From Rotaria sp. Silwood1 (lineage: Eukaryota; Rotifera; Eurotatoria; Philodinida; Philodinidae), in assembly GCA_905250075.1 (NCBI GenBank), contig CAJNOP010000128.1, positions 124,001-188,000 on the forward strand: DNA of 64,000 nt, written 5' to 3'. The notes below the pieces were generated by a model, which saw nothing but the letters and a program-made list of their open reading frames with translations, ran no database searches and was not told the origin of the DNA. Position 1 is the first letter of the stretch. Every line of letters starts with the position of its first letter. Below are positions 41,626 through 55,215 of this stretch, in pieces. A program made the position numbers and the translations under genes.

Positions 41626-42847
41626 GTCATCATTTCAAAAACCTTTTAATTTAACAACAACACATATTGATTCTGAATCATCCTATGATCCATATCAACA
41701 TATAACTGAAACAATTGTTTATAAATATATATGTTTAACTATATTTATTATTGGTGTTATTGGAAATTTACTCAGTGTTCTTGTCTTTAGTCGACCATCA
41801 TTAAGGCATCGTTCATGTGCTGTTTATTTTCTTGCTTTAGCAATAACTGATATAGCATCTTTATGTGCTTCATTTATTGATACCGTCCTTCCATCTTATA
41901 ATAATGTAACATTAACGACAAAATCATTATTTATATGTAAATTAAATCCATTAATGGTTTATTTTACAACAGATCTTTCAAATTTTTTATTAGCTGTTGC
42001 ATCAATTGATCGAGCTGTATCAATACAATGTCCTCAAACTTCAACAAAATTTTGTCGTGCACGTATTGCTATATATATAATAATAGCTATGTCAATAATA
42101 TTTCTTTTAATAAATGGACATATATTTTTTGGTTTTGAAATCACTGAAATACCTGAATCATTTCAAGCATGCATGCCATCTAAAAAACCAATTCTTTTTA
42201 GTAATAAACATAATCCAATAACTTATGATCGTTTTTATGCAATATTTGATTCATTAGATATGTTATTTGCTGTTGTTATTCCATTTATTGTTATGTTAGT
42301 ATGTAATATAATTATATTAATACGTGTTATAACATCACGACGATCAATAAGAACAATAATAACAACAACAATTCAATCAAAAAAAGTTCGTAAAAGACAT
42401 GAAAAAGAAAAGCAATTAACTGTGATGTTACTTGGTAGTGCAGCTGGTTAGTTTTATTAATATTAAAAAAAAATAAAAAAATTTTTCTCGTTTTTATTTT
42501 GTTTTTTAGCTTTTTTAGTATTTACATTACCAACAGAAATAAATGACACGGTACGTGCATTCCGTCCATCAACTACGTCACAAACAAAAGGTGCCATGGC
42601 TTTATTGACAGCTATATTTATTGCTATGGGACAATTAAATCATGCAATACATTTTTATATTTATACATTAACAGGTGGAGTTTTTCGAAATGAATTAATA
42701 CAATTATTTAAATTAAAAAGAAGAAAATCTCTATCAAATAGACGAAATCAAACTGAGCAAATTCTTCTTCAATCAAAATCCTTACCACATAATAATAATA
42801 ATAATAATAATAATACTCATATAAATATGAATGTTCATGAATTTTAA
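41498..42847 (+). CDS. class A (rhodopsin-like) G-protein-coupled receptor (428 aa)
   Basis: Two exons, 41498-42446 and 42510-42847, join in frame (GTTAGT donor, TTTTTTAG acceptor). Seven hydrophobic helices are visible: TM1 with GNLLSVLVF, TM2 with LAITDIASL, TM3 preceded by the conserved Cys (FICKLNPLM), TM4 to TM6, and TM7 ending in helix 8 (GGVFRNELIQLF). The TM3 end reads IDRA rather than DRY, and TM7 has NHAIHFYIY where NPxxY is expected. The pattern resembles invertebrate peptide (FMRFamide/myosuppressin-type) receptors; the ligand is unknown. The extracellular N-terminus contains a polyserine run encoded by a TCA repeat (41588-41634) and the tail an Asn run encoded by AAT repeats. Since it has a Gq alpha neighbour 2.7 kb away, coupling is possible but not implied. 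Confidence 0.9.
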
Positions 42848-43882
42848 ATAAATTTTAAAGTTTATGCTTATTATAGAATATAGGCATCAAAGTTTTTTCT
42901 TTTTTTTTCACTAAAAACGTTTTTCTTTTTTTTTGAATAAATAATATTAACAAATAAAAAAAAAAAAAGAACATTGTATGTTTAATAGACTTTTCCGTTC
43001 GTACTTTGTTTTTATTCTATTCACAATTTGTTTACTCAACAAATATTAATTTTACTCATGTCAAGTTGTTATATTTTAATATTTTATAAACCTTCTAAAA
43101 CAAAAGAAAGTTATTTATAATTATTTCAAATTCAATGAATGTCTAAGTAAGTATATACAATAACATGATAATTATGATAACCGACATCTGTTTAATATTA
43201 ATACAAGTGCAATATCATAAATTAGAGAAGAATTCATTTAAATGTATTCTTTATTCAATTTATTGTTTTAAAATAATAGAACAAGATTTGACATGAGTCG
43301 AAATGAAATAATATTTATAGTATTTTATTCAAGTACAAAAAACGATTACCCAGTAAACATCTAAATATTATTTCTTAACTTGTTTGAAAACAATTGATAC
43401 TTATTATGGATTTTTTTTTTGATACGAATGAATTATTATTCGTTTATTTGTTTAGCTGGAAAGTTTTCGTTTTTTTTTAAATGAAACTATTTTTGTTTTT
43501 CGTATACTTACCTTTGTCAAAATTTTACAAAAAATATTTTTGAAATATAAAGTCTTGAAACCTATTATTTTTAAATTAAACTATATATATATAAACTTTT
43601 TGTGAATTCTTCAGTTTAAGATTGAATTTGTGAAAAAAAAACAACATCAATTGTTTCATATAGATAGCTAATTATAAATGATGATATTCAAATGAAAATT
43701 TTTATATTTATCATTTATTTTTTCTGTTTTCTTTTTTTATTAATAAAACAATAAAGATGTTATAAATCAACGATGATATTCTTGTTATTGTATTCGTCTT
43801 AAATCAAATGTTGTTAAATGATTAAAACAAACAATATATTTGATTTTTCTTTTTTTTTTTTGGTTTTTTTCATTAAAACTCT
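42848..43882. other. intergenic region between convergent GPCR and RPS15 genes
   Basis: About 1 kb of AT-rich DNA with 3' UTRs from both sides (AATAAA-like words around 42935-42955 on the plus strand). No gene seen. Confidence 0.45.
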
Positions 43883-44344
43883 TTATTTGAGTGGAATAAA
43901 ACGAGATGAATGTGTTGCACCAATACCAGGTCGACCATGTTTAACTGGTTTATATGTTATTGAAAATTCTCCTAAATAATGTCCAATCATTTCAGGTTTT
44001 ATTTCAATTGAATTAAATGTTTTTCCTTGATGAACACCAACAACACAGCCAACCATTTCAGGTACAATAATCATATCACGTAAATGTGTTTTAATAGCTT
44101 GTGGTTTTTCTAATTCAGGTGTTTCTTTTTTAGCTTTACGTAAACGTTTTATTAAAGCCATTGGTTTACGTTTAAGACCACGTGATAAACGACGTCGTGC
44201 ACGACAATGTAATAATGGCATTAATTGTTCATTACTCATATCTAATAATTGATCAAGATCAACACCACGATATGTAAATTTACGAAATGTTCGTTTCTTT
44301 TTTAATTCAGCTGCACTTAAACCAGTAGCTTCTTGATCAGCCAT
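43883..44344 (-). CDS. RPS15: 40S ribosomal protein S15 (uS19)
   Basis: A single coding exon of 153 codons plus stop. The protein is unmistakable: [17 protein letters not shown] near the N-terminus, the basic block [27 protein letters not shown] split around residue 60, then MIIVPEMVG and the C-terminal core with [10 protein letters not shown] and [19 protein letters not shown]. Length and composition match the eukaryotic family (about 145-153 aa). It is a small-subunit head protein near the decoding region. A 65-bp 5' UTR intron fits at 44354-44418 (GTAAGT donor; ATCATAG acceptor 9 bases before the ATG). This gives a non-coding first exon, common for ribosomal protein genes. Confidence 0.97.
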   Translation of the reverse strand: MADQEATGLSAAELKKKRTFRKFTYRGVDLDQLLDMSNEQLMPLLHCRARRRLSRGLKRKPMALIKRLRKAKKETPELEKPQAIKTHLRDMIIVPEMVGCVVGVHQGKTFNSIEIKPEMIGHYLGEFSITYKPVKHGRPGIGATHSSRFIPLK

Positions 44345-44353
44345 GTTTTATAT

Positions 44354-44418
44354 CTATGATAATAATATATTTATATTTAAAATTTTCTATTTTTAATTGA
44401 ATAAAAAAACTAACTTAC
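44354..44418 (-). other. 5' UTR intron of RPS15
   Basis: On the minus strand GTAAGTTAG begins at 44418 and ATTATCATAG ends at 44354, just ahead of the start codon at 44344. Both sites match consensus well, so the mRNA probably begins in a short upstream exon beyond 44419. Confidence 0.65.
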
Positions 44419-44539
44419 ATGAAATTTATTTATTTTTGTTTTAGTTTGATGAAATTCAATAAATTAGTCGTTCACAACGACTTACGCTAGAATATCTAGA
44501 AAATATATATTTAGATTTATTATTTGACGAATTAAATAA

Positions 44540-45407
44540 TAATTTAAAAAGAAAAAAAAAAAAGAAGAGAATATTTTTTCTTCATTATTCGTTTATTTAT
44601 TTTATACAATTGAAAAACCAGAGAAAAAAGAAAAAAAAAAGAGAGAACCTTCTTGTAGTAATAGAGTATGAAAAAAAAAAGAAAAGAGAGATTGAGAGAA
44701 AGAAGCGGCGACACTGCAACGCAACGATTATTGTAGTTCAGAAGACATACACACAAGATACACACACGCAAAAGAAAAAAAAAAGAAATTAAGTAAAAAA
44801 AAAAACCGAGAGAAACAAAAGATGCTAAAAGCGATAGACAAATATAGAGTCAGATCGAATACTAGACACGCACATTTGTGCAGGGGGCCAAATATTGTGG
44901 CTATTGCATGATGGACACCACCAATGAGTATTGCTGTCATTCCAAGAATCGAACAATATGCAGAACGAAAAAAAGAAGAAGAAATTTAAGACACAAGAAT
45001 CAACGACAATGACAACGAATAACAACATAGAAAAAAAAAAAAGAAGAGAGACTAGAGAGCAGCAGCAATAATACGCTCAATGCGTAAGTACAAAACAGAT
45101 ATGAGGTATGTATATATGACAAACAGACACAAAAAAGAAAAACGATTTCGGCTGCCTGTGTATAATGTCACTGTTGGTTTTAGTGTTTTTCTCTGTCGAG
45201 CGCGTTCAGAGATACACAAATTTATAAAAGAACGATAAATTGAACTAGAGGAAACAACTCGAGTTTGACTTTGAACATGCACACTGTACGAGAAATACAC
45301 ACACACACACACACAAATGAAAAATGAGAAAGAAAAATGAAACGACCATTCTAATATAATAGTGTAGAGTGTGTGAATAAGAGAATAAAAGAGACACAAA
45401 AATAATC

Positions 45408-45448
<41 letters not shown>

Positions 45449-45550
45449 CGAAAAGAAAAAAAAAAAAATGAGAAAAAGAGAGAGAGCCACATGTCTGTCT
45501 GTTTGACGACTAACGAAAAAAAAAAAATTTTTCTTTTTTTTTTTCAATTA
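44540..45550. repeat. 1 kb strand-asymmetric purine-rich tract between Gq alpha and RPS15
   Basis: The plus strand is dominated by A and G (AAAGAAAAGAGAG, GAGAGAAAGAAG and similar), so the minus strand, in the sense of both flanking genes, is pyrimidine-rich. It includes a (CA)n run at about 45297-45316 and an AAT repeat at about 45405-45446. It must contain the Gq 3' UTR and the RPS15 promoter. Long open frames across it are low-complexity artefacts. Confidence 0.7.
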
Positions 45551-45557
45551 TTTTCTT

Positions 45558-47163
<1,606 letters not shown>

Positions 47164-47514
47164 CTTGATGATTGATTTGTGTTTTTTTTTGTTTTAATTA
47201 TTTTTATTCTATATATTTTTTTTTTGTTTGAAAATTCTATCGATATAAACTAAATTGACTAGTAAATTAGAAATAAATAAAGAATGATGATCATCTGCTT
47301 GTAATGTTTTCGATTGCTTGTGGAAATAAATAAAGATGAGATAATGAAGAATTAATATTATTTAATGAAATTGGACGTTTAACGAGAGACTTCATACCAT
47401 CTAAAAAAGATAAATATCTCAATAGATTTTAAATTAATGATTGAGTGAATAAATAAACAAACAACAGACCACCATCATTATTACATACATACACAAGGAA
47501 TGGAAGAGAAGAAG

Positions 47515-47545
<31 letters not shown>

Positions 47546-49007
47546 AAATCATGGAGGATCGTCTGAGATTTTTTATATATTAAACATTTATGCATTGAAA
47601 AATTTTTATTTAAAATTTTACAATTTTTATAATTATTTTTTTATTTTTATTTTATTAAAAATATAAATATAACTAATGAATGTTTTTATAATTATAGTCT
47701 ATTTTATTTTACTATTTATTAGATAAATTATTAACCAATAGGAAATTTTTAAATCTAACAAGCAAGCAATTGAGATGTGTAGAACTACAAGCAATTTAAA
47801 ACATTAGTTTGAACAATCAGTGCCTTTTGATGTGGTGGCTCATATATATATAGTCACTATTGTAGCGATCGTTGTTGATAAATTCTTTGAAAATTTGTTC
47901 TATCAATATGCTGTTAGATTAAATACCTCGGTTTCATCAGAATTCCATTGGAATCTGAAGTAAACTTTTGCAAATTAATAATCTCTTTAAAAAAAAAAAC
48001 GGAAGCTGCTACATCAGGATGAAAGCATACGGGATGGATTATAAGTATCATTCATATTAAAAATTCTGCATTGATTCAATTTTTTGTTAGTGCTTGAAGT
48101 TTATTTAAAGTAATACTACTGTTAAATATTATAATTGACCTCAGTAAATCAGCATCGTTCAGATTTCATGAATTCTAAATTTTTGAAATTTTTCAAAAAT
48201 CAAAGTTTTCTTATGAACCTCTTGAAATTATGTGAATTTGGTCTTTATACCAACTTTGATATTTCGAAAAATTTCAAAAATTTAGAATTCATAAAATCTG
48301 AACATATTTCTAACCTAAAAGCTGAACTGATTTAGTAAAGGCATTGATGGAAATTCAGATGCTGATAGATACAAAAATATATTGGTTGCTTGTCATTTAA
48401 AACTATGCTGTTGAATGTCATGATTTAATTAATTGATTGTTTGTTTGCTTTATATATATATACGGAGTAACTGTGAATTAATTGAAAGTATTCAAAAACT
48501 TTTGTTTGTTGTATTGAAAATAAATTTGAAGATTTTATATTTTCTATTTATTTATATTGAATTCTTTAGCCTTGTAATTTGTTTTTATTCATTTTTCTTC
48601 TAAGCTAAGTTAAAAATCTACTTTAGAAAATTTTTTGATTAAGTTAATATTATTTTTGTTATTGATCATCATTTACATTTATATTGAAATTATTTTACTT
48701 GCAAAAATGCTTGTAATTTATTATCATATAAAACATTACTCTAATGACGGAATTATTCAAGATGATACCTTACCTTTGAGATAAGAAAGTTTAGAAACAT
48801 TCTATCCGCAACATACGAGTTTGGGCCTAAAGTTCTGTACATTAACAACTCTCGAAGACTTAGAAACTTCTAAAAGTTTTCCAATCGAAATATTTTAATT
48901 GAATATATTTAAATGAGAGAAAATGAATAATTTCTATGCGCCTTTTTTTTTCTCATTTTTCAAACATAAGACACATACAATCGAATTTAATTTCGTGTGT
49001 CGAAACG
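47164..49007. other. intergenic region between Gq alpha and the gene at 49008
   Basis: Divergent promoters lie here. It contains a 30-base poly-A run (47515-47544) and an inverted-repeat element (48157-48303). No exon was recognised; the open frame at 48135-48335 merely spans the inverted repeat. Confidence 0.5.
48157..48303. repeat. long inverted repeat (hairpin-forming, MITE-like)
   Basis: The left arm starts GTTCAGATTTCATGAATTCT at 48157. The right arm, ending at 48303, is its reverse complement over about 38 bp with one mismatch, and pairing continues into the loop (CAAAGTT/AACTTTG). Weak similarity of the outer flanks (TAAATCAG inverted) suggests the element may extend to about 48145-48338. 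No clear target duplication. Confidence 0.75.
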
Positions 49008-50359
49008 ATGAAATTATTTTGTGATTTACTCACACGACATCGTTCAAAAAAGAAAAAAGAAATAATAAAATCAACATCTTCTTCTATGAATATATTATCC
49101 AATAATGTTAAACAATCTATTGATCGATGTTAGTCTTTATTTTTTTGAATTTTCGCTTTTCTGTACAAGAATTTGAATATGAAAGAAAAAAAAATTTAGT
49201 AGTATTTTTGTGTACTCAAAAAGTGAGTACACTATAGAATTGGTCAGTATGTCCATCCGTCCGGCCGTTTACATGCTAACTTTCGAAAGAAGAGTCAGAT
49301 CGTGATGAAATTTACTATACAGTTCAGTCTCATCAATGTCTCGGTCGAATTCGAAGATGAAAAGGATCCGTCAAGAAATGGCTGAGTTATCGAAAAAATT
49401 GTCATTATTGACCAGACCATCCCTGAGGGGGGGTACAGGGATCTTTCCAAAAAAAAAAATTTTTTTTCGGAATTATTCACAACATATATAAATCGACTCA
49501 GTTTTTAACGCTGATTCCGAATCTGATATTAGTTTTGAACCAAATCGTAGCTTTCTAACAAAACATCGCCTGAAAAAAGTCTCAAAATGCACAAAAACTG
49601 CATCCAAAAAATGATAAAAAACAAAGTGAATATACCTGTTCACTTTTTGAAGTACACATAACACTCGGATTTAAATCCGAGGTTTTCGTATTTTTATTAT
49701 ACTAGAAAGAATATACGATAATTATTTTAGCCATTTCTTCTTGTTGTGATCAATCATTGAATTTAGTTAATAAACAAACTAGATGTACATGTCATTATTT
49801 TGTAAGTATTTTATTTTATAATTTTTTGTCAATTATAAAATTATTTAAAAAGAATATTAATGGTAATTATTCAATGAAAAATATACATGCACAACTTATT
49901 CCAATGTCTCCAACATCTTGTTCTTCTTTATTATCTCAGACATCTATCAATATAATGTAAATATTTGTTTATGATTGATTTTTGATTTTTAATTGAATAT
50001 AAGTTTAAATTAGATCTTCTCTAGAATGTTCATTTCATGCTAAATATATATTAACTATTGCTGATTTTTGTTTTTGGTATGATGTTCGATCAACATTATT
50101 AGATATAATTGATCGCGTTGTAACGATGAATGAAGTTCAGCATTATATTGTTGAAAAAAATCATTTAAAAATTGTTAAATTTTGTCTACCTCAATTAAAT
50201 ACAAAATATCGAAAAATAAAACGATCAAAAAATTCAATTGCTACTCAAACATTATTTGATCATGAACAACGACGAAATGCTAAAATTCAAACAAATACAT
50301 TGACACTTTTTTCAATACAAAAACAAAATTTATCTTCTTCAAAATTATTTTTAAATTAG
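49008..50359 (+). CDS. unrecognised four-exon protein gene (213 aa)
   Basis: Exons 49008-49128, 49731-49801, 49853-49956 and 50014-50359 join in frame (642 nt). Donors are GTTAGT, GTAAGT and GTAAAT. An in-frame upstream ATG at 48936 would add 24 residues and cannot be excluded. The protein has a basic patch (RHRSKKKKEI), Ser- and Cys-rich low-complexity stretches, then a helical-looking part (YILTIADFCFWYDVRSTLLDI) followed by a basic C-terminal tail. No family recognised. The phase agreement over three junctions and the change in composition between exons and introns support a real gene. Intron 1 carries a transposon-like insertion. Confidence 0.65.
49208..49662. mobile_element. about 455-bp MITE in intron 1 of the 49008 gene
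   Basis: The ends are inverted repeats: TTGTGTACTCAAAAAGTGAG at the left and CACTTTTTGAAGTACACATA at the right (one inserted base). Inside is TATGTCCATCCGTCCGGCCG, a type of GTCCATCCGTC word I know from dispersed animal DNA-transposon repeats. The strongly different base composition from its host intron supports insertion. The target duplication is not clear. Confidence 0.7.
49664..49681. repeat. perfect 18-bp palindrome CTCGGATTTAAATCCGAG
   Basis: A perfect dyad directly abutting the right end of the 49208-49662 element. It may belong to the element or be the preferred insertion target. Confidence 0.8.
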
Positions 50360-53300
50360 TTTTTTTGTTTTTACAATCCTATCGAGATTGCAAAATATTT
50401 TTATTTTATACTCGAAGGAATAATAATTCTATTCATATAAATACATCGTACAACATTAAACTATCTTTATGATCAAAACAACAACAAAAAAAAAAGAAAT
50501 ACATTGATATAAATAAAGTTCTTAATAACAACTAAAATCAATAAGATATACGAATATATGTACATGTTATGGTAATTATCGTTATAATATTCCTATCAAG
50601 TTGACCTTTATAATGTTATGTATTATAGTCTCATATGACTGACACTTAAAGCAAAATAGAACTGTTTTATCTAGTATTGAATCTAATAAATAATGGCTTC
50701 TTCATTTGGAATATATATTAAGATCAGATTTTTTAAATTAGTCTAATTAAAAAGAGCTTTTTTTTTTATTATTATTATTAATATAAACAAGATCTTCTAA
50801 GTTTGTTGTATTCCTTAATTTATATATTTCTGAGTAACATGATCGACTTCTTTTTTTTGCTATAGTAGAATAATCATATTTCTTTTCTAGAAGATCAATA
50901 GGTTTCCAACTAATACTCTTTGATCCGAGATTGTTAATATCGTTATTACGTACAATATCTTATAATATATTTGATGACTAGAGATTAATTTATTTGACTA
51001 ACTTTCATCAAGAGTTTAATACTAATGTACGACTAACTTTATAATCTTCAAATTGTTTGAGAAAATTAACTTCTAGTTAACATAGATATTAACAATTGAA
51101 AATTTTCAATAAATATAAAAATATATTTGTAGAATTTTCTTTTATTAATAAGAAAAAAAAAAATATATTTGAATGCATTATATTATGTTTTGTTATTTTT
51201 CTATAAAAACGTTTAGAGAAACAGATAAACACATACTTAAGCGCCTGACATTTTATCTGGATCAATAGACATAAAATTCTACCTTATACTTAATGAAACA
51301 TATGCCTTAAAGCTATTGTATTACTAGTGTTTATGGTACAATATGATAATTTCTTTTCTTTGCTTAACGATGGCACCACTCGTTGTTGTCTTTCATAATA
51401 TCATATTCTGTGTATCTCTTTCTCTCTCTCTCTCTTTCTGTCTCTTATGCCATTTTCCATTTTGTCTCATGTATTAGTAGCGAGCTGGCTATTTCTCTCT
51501 TGTGTATAATGTGTATATGTATAGATAGATCGAATAACAAATACACACACATAAATACATAAAAAGAGAGAGAGAGAAAAGAAACGCAAACAAGAAAAAG
51601 ATTCTCAAAGATCTATCAACACTCATTTATCTATAGCCAACAAACAGAGTAAAGCAAGTATTTCTTCTTAGCAAAATAATAAATATAGAAGAAACAAAAA
51701 CAAAAGCGAAAAAAACGTATTAACTTTAAGCCTACTATCTAAAACAATTGTGTGAAATGGACGAATGAATTCGATCCATTCATGGGCGGCAATACATATA
51801 AGACAATAACAACACATGAACAAGTTCTCCACCAGTCAACCACTAACAAGGGTCACTAATTGGGTAAGTTCTTAGTTTTTTTTTGAAAACAATTAACTAA
51901 AGTTCTCTCATATATATTATCGAACTTAAGTTCGATTATTCTTTATGATAAAATCGGTCTTCGAAAGGAATTTGCGTCATATACAGATAGAGATATCTAT
52001 CCAGAACTGTTGGTGTTTTTGTCGATTAGCTTTTTGAATGGTAACAGGCACATATGCCTGTTGTTTTCATGTTTTGTTTTCTTTTTCTTACGAATGTCAG
52101 ATATAAATCACAAAAATATGACATAGACGTTTTTTTCGATTTATGTTGTAACAATAATAATAATTCTACATATATATTTCCAATTTATAATATTTTTAGA
52201 AGAAACATTTTTTTTTTTCTCTTATTCTTGTTAAAAGATGATAAAGAAACAAATAAATTGAATATTATTTATAGAATATACAAAATTAATATAAGAATAT
52301 CGTTCGATTAAATAAAATAAGTGTTTTTACTATTCTTTTTTTTTTTTTGTGTCTTCACGTCATCAAAATAGAATGACAAAAAAAAAGAAAAGAAAACGAT
52401 GACATCAATGTACAGTTGTCTGATTGTTTTTACGTCTGTTCGATCTATTTTTTTTCTTACTATTTAGTAGTACAATGTCATTATCGTTTTTACTGACGAA
52501 AATAATGGATTGTTGTTCATCATATATCATTGCTAAGAGTATTTTTCTAACTGCTTTGTCTTTACTAATTTTGATAGGTTGACAATCTCCGTCTTTGATG
52601 ATTACCAGTGACATGTATAGATAAATGCATCAATGGAATATTTTTTCATCAATGACCGTGAAAAAAAGTAACAGCTGTCTCGGTCACAGAGTTTTATTTA
52701 GAAAAGAAAATACTCTTAAGACAAAACGTTGTATAAAAATAATCTTTTTTTTTTTTGTATGTATATTTAATGTCTACTTTCTTTTTTTTTTTTTTTAAAT
52801 CAAAATTTATATGAAAATATTCAATTGTGATATTTTGAGGTTTTATTATTATTATTTAATAGATGATAAGAGATAAGAAACAATAAAGAATGCAAATATT
52901 AAGTTATACAATCATCATGGAATAAAAAAAAAAAGTGTCTTTATTAATGTATTTTGGATTGTAAGAGATGAAAGATAGACGAGTACTAAATGATTATAGA
53001 TCATTTTTTATCATTTGCTATGTAGAAAGAATGTCAATTGATTACTCAACGTGTTGCCATGATAAGATCAAAATGGTAATTAGATATTTCATGTCATGAG
53101 TCTAGGGAATATTCTTGTATTGTTCTCCTGTCTTCATTTATTTCTATTCAACCATTTGATTTATCTTTTCCACAAGAATAAAAACGGAACTAAGCTATTC
53201 TTAAGATGTATTCATTGTTGGGCACCTGTTGCCATTACTGTCGTTTGTTACTAACATCCGTTAGTGATAGTTACAAAACATCGTCAATAGTATTATTTCC

Positions 53301-53434
53301 TTTTCTTTTTCTTTATGTCTCTTGTTTTTTTTAAATATGTGACACTTACATGCACAGTCTTTTGTATAAAAAAAAAAAAAAAAAAAAAAGAAAGAATAAC
53401 AACACTAATCGAAATACCGATCTACGTCGACAAG
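50360..53434. other. 3.1 kb gene-free region
   Basis: AT-rich DNA with a CT-repeat block at about 51418-51445 and a complementary GAGAGA block at about 51566-51580, plus several poly-T runs (52320-52350, 52740-52800). A minus-strand open frame at 52405-52614 has a fairly normal amino-acid mix but no start context, splice partners or recognised domain. Otherwise nothing supported. Confidence 0.5.
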
Positions 53435-55215
53435 ATGAAAAAGAAAAAACCGCAACACATGCAACAACAATGGATCGGTGTTTCATCTATTTTTTTTTCA
53501 TCAATCATTAGCATTTTAAAACTATAGAATAAATATCATTTCAATATTATTCTTACGTGAATAAGAAACAAAATAGGTTCGTGTTATTCAATTTATCGAA
53601 AAAATATCCACACTGGTAAAGCAACTACTACTATTCCTAGTAGTGATCGTTCGGTATTATCAATGTTGGCGAAATTTTTTTATGAAAATCCTTGTACAAC
53701 ATGTATTCCCAGAGGTATTCATGTTAATCAGGCTCTAAATCAACAAATCTCTACTGATCTACTCTATGCATATGATCCATTACAAGCTAAGGTACGAAAA
53801 ATGAATTGTACTTTTTATCGATAAGATTTATCTCAAGGCTAATTATTATTATTAAATGTTAAATATTAGATTTTCTGTGATAAAAGTCATAATGACTGTA
53901 CTTAGATTTGTTGTTTAAAATAAAATTCATTTAGATTCTTACTTTCTCGTAATAGATTGATATAGATTCTGTCGAATTTTCGACATTATCTATTAGTTTC
54001 TGTTATATTGATATCAATGTAAAGATAGAATCTTTTGGTCTGTTTTGATATGTGTTGAAATCATTTAGTAAGACCTTGTCTTTCATAGAAATTATCTTTC
54101 TAGTCAGATGATTTGTTTGACGTAGATATGCTGATATATGTATTATTGGCTATATGTATATGTTTTTGTACTTTCAGTTCTTTAGTTAATATTCTATTTG
54201 TAGACAAAGTTAAATGTATATTATCCGACCAAACAATTTCTTTTTCTTATACATTTACTCATCGAATCGCGCGGTGACAAGTGTTTATTTTCTTTTTCTT
54301 TTTTTTTGCTGTATTATTTTTGTTAACATCTTATCTTCGAATAAATTGATGAAAAAGGAAAAAAAAAACCTTTAATTACATTAATATATTAATAGTTTGC
54401 AATATATAACATCGATTGTTAGTCTAAGATACAATCATCTATGATTGATATAGATTATTTTCTTTTTGATAATATTGATCAAGTAATAATAAAAAAAGTT
54501 GATTAGTTCATATCATAATAATTTTCTTTGGTTTTATTTTAGCTTGAACATTTTACAGAAGAACAAATTCAAGGTAAAAATTTAATTAAATAATTTTGAA
54601 ATGATGAGAAAGTTTCTTTTTTTTTGTTTTATAGAATTTCGACAAGCTTTTCTTCTCTACGATAAAGATTCAGACGGTGCCATTAGTCCCAAAGTGCTCG
54701 GAAGTGTAATGAGAACACTCGGGCAAAATCCCACTGAAGATGAATTGAAAGGATTAATCAATGAATTTGATTGTGAAGGTTTGTTTTAATATATATATAT
54801 ATATTAAATTTTTTGTTGCTTGTCTAGGTAAAGGATTGATTGATTTTAATGAATTTCTTCAAATGATGGCTAAACGAGCCAATGAACATAGTGAAGAAGA
54901 TGAATTAAGAGAAGCTTTTCGTGTTTTTGATAAAAATGGAAATGGTTTTATTAAAGTAGCTGAATTAAGGTAATAGAAATCTTTATCTTTATATAAAAAA
55001 AAAAATTTCGATCAATATTTTGTTTTATCGAGATATGTGATGACTAATTTGGGTGAACAATTTACCGATCATGAAGTTGATGAAATGTTACGTGAAATTG
55101 ATACAGCTGGTAATGGAATTATCCGGTATGAGGGTAAGTTTTTAATATTAAATTTATTTATTTATTTATTCATATTTCATATTTAGAACTTGTTAAAGTT
55201 GTTATGGGTAAATAA
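53435..55215 (+). CDS. calmodulin-like EF-hand protein with N-terminal extension (about 234 aa)
   Basis: Exons 53435-53477 (tentative, GTGTTT donor), 53577-53791, 54543-54573, 54635-54778, 54828-54969, 55033-55133 and 55187-55215 join in frame. The last 145 residues align along the whole of calmodulin ([59 protein letters not shown]). EF-loop 1 ([12 protein letters not shown]) ends in Val instead of the bidentate Glu. Loop 2 ([12 protein letters not shown]) has Glu/Lys at positions 3 and 5. Loop 3 is canonical. Loop 4 ([12 protein letters not shown]) has Ala at 3. So it probably binds fewer Ca2+ ions than calmodulin. About 87 residues precede the calmodulin part and match nothing I know; they include a CTTC motif. 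If exon 1 is wrong, the next in-frame ATG is 53663 (191 aa). Confidence 0.85.

Noticed and set aside
44544..45547. Multiple overlapping minus-strand frames rich in Phe, Ser and Cys
   Set aside because: They arise from the pyrimidine-rich strand of the low-complexity tract.
48135..48335. 66-codon plus-strand open frame
   Set aside because: It runs straight through both arms of the inverted repeat at 48157-48303.
52405..52614. 69-codon minus-strand open frame with fairly normal composition
   Set aside because: No splice context, no domain and no neighbouring exon; kept only as a remark in the intergenic entry.
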